5,556 nucleotides of DNA, from contig DAOVMP010000044.1 of assembly GCA_030630695.1 (NCBI GenBank), positions 1 to 5,556 on the forward strand. Direction: 5' to 3'. This DNA comes from Candidatus Woesearchaeota archaeon. GTDB lineage: Archaea; Nanobdellota; Nanobdellia; Woesearchaeales; ARS49. Positions 4,369 to 5,556 of the stretch are shown piece by piece (the stretch's first letter is position 1; the number at the start of each line of letters is the position of its first letter). The notes under the pieces are model-generated. The model did no database searches and was not told where the DNA came from. It worked only from the letters and a program-made list of their open reading frames with translations. Both the position numbers and the translations under genes were made by a program.

Positions 4369-4506
4369 TTACCTCGAAATATCATGGTCTTTTAGCAATT
4401 TAGTAAAGCATTTTTCACATAAAAATATGTTCTCTGATTTTCCATTGTTAGTTTCACCAGTTGCTTTATTTTTTGCTCCTTTTTTATTACAAAAATCACA
4501 TTTCAT
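4369..4506 (-). CDS. 45-residue zinc-ribbon miniprotein
   Basis: Reads MKCDFCNKKGAKNKATGETN, then NGKSENIFLC, then EKCFTKLLKDHDISR. CxxC pairs at residues 3-6 and 30-33 frame a 23-residue basic and polar loop, a clear zinc-ribbon layout with one predicted zinc. The motif CDFCNKKGA...FLCEKC resembles general archaeal zinc ribbons of the kind that bind nucleic acid or act as adaptors. The ATG at 4506 has GGAG seven bases upstream. It sits between two membrane-protein genes of the right block. The specific partner is unknown. The two perfect knuckles and ribosome site make it a confident gene. Confidence 0.82.
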   Translation of the reverse strand: MKCDFCNKKGAKNKATGETNNGKSENIFLCEKCFTKLLKDHDISR

Positions 4507-4543
4507 TTTTTCACTCCAAAATCTTTTACCCCTGCCTTAACAA

Positions 4544-4624
4544 TTAAATTCCGACCAAAAGAAGAAGAAAAAACCAGCCAATCCAAGAAAGAACCAACCA
4601 TTCTAAAGTCATTTCTTTTGGCAT
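4544..4624 (-). CDS. 26-residue single-helix membrane peptide
   Basis: Reads MPKEMTLEWLVLSWIGWFFL and ends LLLVGI, one transmembrane helix rich in tryptophan. The ATG at 4624 has no ribosome site. In the same frame the ORF extends upstream to a stop near 4660, and the strong AAGGAGCTGAGG near 4650-4662 would suit a rare ATA/ATT start near 4645, giving about 33-35 residues. The start is therefore uncertain. It could be a small virion membrane peptide. The short length and lack of any family keep confidence moderate, although the strong ribosome site favours a translated product here. Confidence 0.48.
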   Translation of the reverse strand: MPKEMTLEWLVLSWIGWFFLLLLVGI

Positions 4625-4644
4625 TGTAAGAAGAATTGTTTTAA

Positions 4645-4767
4645 TTATTTCCTCAGCTCCTTTTTAACAAACATAACATGCTTTCTTGTAACTGTTCCAT
4701 TAAGCAAATCAATTTCAACTGGCCTGATTGAACCTTGAGCAGAAATAAAGTCAGGAATTTGAATCAC
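4645..4767 (-). CDS. 40-residue hypothetical protein (GTG start)
   Basis: Reads MIQIPDFISAQGSIRPVEID, then LLNGTVTRKHVMFVKKELRK, with a basic C-terminus. It looks like a soluble, beta-rich fragment with a lysine/arginine tail. The GTG at 4767 lies within the pilin-like gene, a 17-base overlap. The GGTGAT around it (4763-4768) is a perfect archaeal ribosome-site sequence, so the real start may be a rare ATT just downstream (4758). No other start lies nearby. Unrecognised. The gene is supported by protein-like composition, an in-frame stop just at the ribosome site of the next gene, and its position in a tightly coupled row. Confidence 0.5.
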   Translation of the reverse strand: MIQIPDFISAQGSIRPVEIDLLNGTVTRKHVMFVKKELRK

Positions 4768-5077
4768 CAGTAATTGTGTTATAAACTAATCCATTTTTAT
4801 CAAACTCAATAATACTTTGATTTATACAATAACAAGAAAAAGAATTATAATCTTCAAAACATCCTTCTAAAATACCACCATCAAAGTTTAACTCTTTACA
4901 ATTTGCTCCACAAGGATTAACATAAAAAGCATAATCTTCTTGATTCTTAATACAAAAACCATTTACTATAGTTAAACAATGTCCAATAATTTGCATTAAA
5001 ATTGCCAAAATTACTACTGCAACAACTCCAGCAATCAGTAATTTAAAAACATCAAATGCCTGTCCTTTTTCTTTCAT
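4751..5077 (-). CDS. Type IV pilin-like protein with cysteine-rich ectodomain
   Basis: A 108-residue protein. The N-terminus MKEKGQAFDVFKLLIAGVVA followed by VVILAILMQII is the archaeal class III (prepilin) layout: a short basic leader, Gly5 just before a possible cleavage site, then a hydrophobic helix of about 20 residues. The ectodomain carries seven cysteines (34, 42, 56, 60, 73, 82, 84), including CGANCKEL and SCYC, so it is probably stabilised by disulfides. The KGQAF N-terminus is familiar from many small pilin-like proteins of DPANN archaea. ATG 5077 overlaps the previous stop as ATGA, with AGGTG eight bases upstream. It may be incorporated in a host pilus or be a virion membrane protein. 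The pilin class is supported by sequence; cleavage and assembly are inferred. Confidence 0.8.
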   Translation of the reverse strand: MKEKGQAFDVFKLLIAGVVAVVILAILMQIIGHCLTIVNGFCIKNQEDYAFYVNPCGANCKELNFDGGILEGCFEDYNSFSCYCINQSIIEFDKNGLVYNTITGDSNS

Positions 5078-5370
5078 TTATAATACACCTGCTGAAAAAC
5101 TTTAGTATTATAATCAATAACCATAGTTAAAGTAGAACCAGCTTCAAAAGAACTGTTAGAATCAAGAATAGTATCATCTGAACCATACCAAGTAATAGAA
5201 GGATCTATATCACAATCAGAACAAACTACTTGAACTGGTTGAAGAGCTCCAACAATTGCATGAACCCCTTCTTGCTCTGGCCATTTAATTAAAGAAACTG
5301 GCTTAACTCCAAGCGAATAAGAATACATTAAAACAAAACCCAGAACTAAAAAGAAAAAAACAATATTCAA
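5074..5370 (-). CDS. 98-residue secreted or anchored protein, TTG start
   Basis: Residues 3-20 form a signal peptide or membrane anchor (FFFLVLGFVLMYSYSL). The exported part has VCSDCD (Cys50/53), an Ig-like beta rhythm (QVVCSDCDIDPSITWYGSDD, then STLTMVIDYN), and ends KVFQQVYYK. It looks like a single beta sandwich such as is common in surface and virion proteins; this is inference. The TTG start at 5370 is set by AGGAGG (5379-5384) eight bases upstream and by the TTGA overlap with the previous stop. No ATG occurs before the signal. It lies between two other membrane proteins, and all three probably form one surface or capsid-associated set. No family recognised. Confidence 0.8.
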   Translation of the reverse strand: MNIVFFFLVLGFVLMYSYSLGVKPVSLIKWPEQEGVHAIVGALQPVQVVCSDCDIDPSITWYGSDDTILDSNSSFEAGSTLTMVIDYNTKVFQQVYYK

Positions 5371-5556
5371 AAAAATCTCCTCCTAATTCTTCCCCATCTA
5401 AAACCAAACACAAGTTCTGCAAAAAAATTAATAAAAAGTAATCCTACTCCAAAAATAAAAGGCAAAAACAGAAATGTTCCCACACCAGCCATAGGAGTAT
5501 CAACCAACGGTGTTGCAGAATTAACAACATTAACCAAACTAATAACAAAAGACAAA
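5367..5556 (-). CDS. Membrane protein, 5' end beyond window
   Basis: The last 62 residues of a protein whose start lies past the right edge; the first visible codon is TTG (Leu), not necessarily a start. It reads SFVISLVNVVNSATPLVDTP, then a helix (about residues 24-47, VGTFLFLPFIFGVGLLFIN), then AELVFGFRWGRIRRRFF. The arginine-rich C-terminus following the helix argues for a cytoplasmic tail under the positive-inside rule. The first segment may itself be a signal or another helix. The arginine codons at the very end contain AGGAGG, which serves as ribosome site of the next gene. Function unknown; the context suggests an envelope or virion component. Confidence 0.72.
   Translation of the reverse strand, partial: LSFVISLVNVVNSATPLVDTPMAGVGTFLFLPFIFGVGLLFINFFAELVFGFRWGRIRRRFF
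5376..5384 (-). promoter_or_regulatory. Strong ribosome binding site that sets a TTG start
   Basis: AGGAGGAGA lies inside the last codons of the upstream gene, eight bases from the AGGAGG core to the TTG at 5370. It is one of the two strongest ribosome sites in the window and decides a non-ATG start. Confidence 0.75.

Noticed and set aside
4326..4385. Upstream ATG for the two-helix membrane protein
   Set aside because: The added 20 lysine-rich residues contain the GGTGAGG ribosome site of the better start at 4325.
1..5556. CRISPR array, tRNA, rRNA or attachment-site duplication
   Set aside because: No regularly spaced repeats, cloverleaf-like stretch or rRNA motif was seen. The attachment site, if any, would lie beyond the left edge after the integrase.

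Overview
This AT-rich window looks like part of a virus, provirus or integrative element of an archaeon, most likely a small-genome DPANN-type lineage (the lineage is inference). The archaeal evidence is a TATA-box promoter (TTTATATT), ribosome binding sites of the GGTGAT/GAGGTG type that match the archaeal 16S tail, a pilin-like protein with the N-terminus KEKGQAF typical of DPANN archaea, and arginine coded mostly by AGA/AGG. The evidence for a mobile element is a tyrosine recombinase at the left edge, a phage-type conserved protein, and a dense row of very small, mostly unrecognised genes that overlap or nearly touch. I count 23 genes. All lie on the minus strand, so they read from the right edge to the left, and about half are 67 residues or shorter.

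Right block (5556 to 3716, first to be read): three coupled envelope or virion-like proteins come first: a membrane protein cut by the window edge, a secreted or anchored protein started at TTG, and a cysteine-rich pilin-like protein. Then come a 40-residue protein, a one-helix membrane peptide, a CxxC/CxxC zinc-ribbon miniprotein, a two-helix membrane protein, a small acidic protein that resembles the DpnD/PcfM-like fold, and an 81-residue unknown with richer G+C.

Regulatory gap (3552 to 3715): this is the only sizeable non-coding stretch. It holds a TATA box for the left block and two tandem 24-bp inverted repeats, TTCCCTAAA-N6-TTTAG(G/A)GAA, directly upstream of it. They are placed like repressor operators. 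A small third palindrome and a possible TATA box on the other strand lie beside them.

Left block (3551 to 1): small helical proteins, a cysteine-rich lipoprotein, three small coupled genes that share an almost identical start box (GTGATTTGAATG), a 170-residue phage-type protein, several zinc-finger-like miniproteins, a second cysteine-rich lipoprotein, a 33-residue ORF, and the integrase, whose C-terminus lies beyond the window.

The genes look like two long, translationally coupled operons. The right one appears to make surface or virion components. The left one, under the putative operators, makes small regulatory or DNA-interacting proteins, two lipoproteins and, last, the integrase. Two observations stand out. 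The tandem operators abut the TATA box. A CxxxCKE...CxC cysteine pattern is shared by the pilin-like protein and the distant lipoprotein, which suggests one small extracellular disulfide module on two kinds of membrane anchor.
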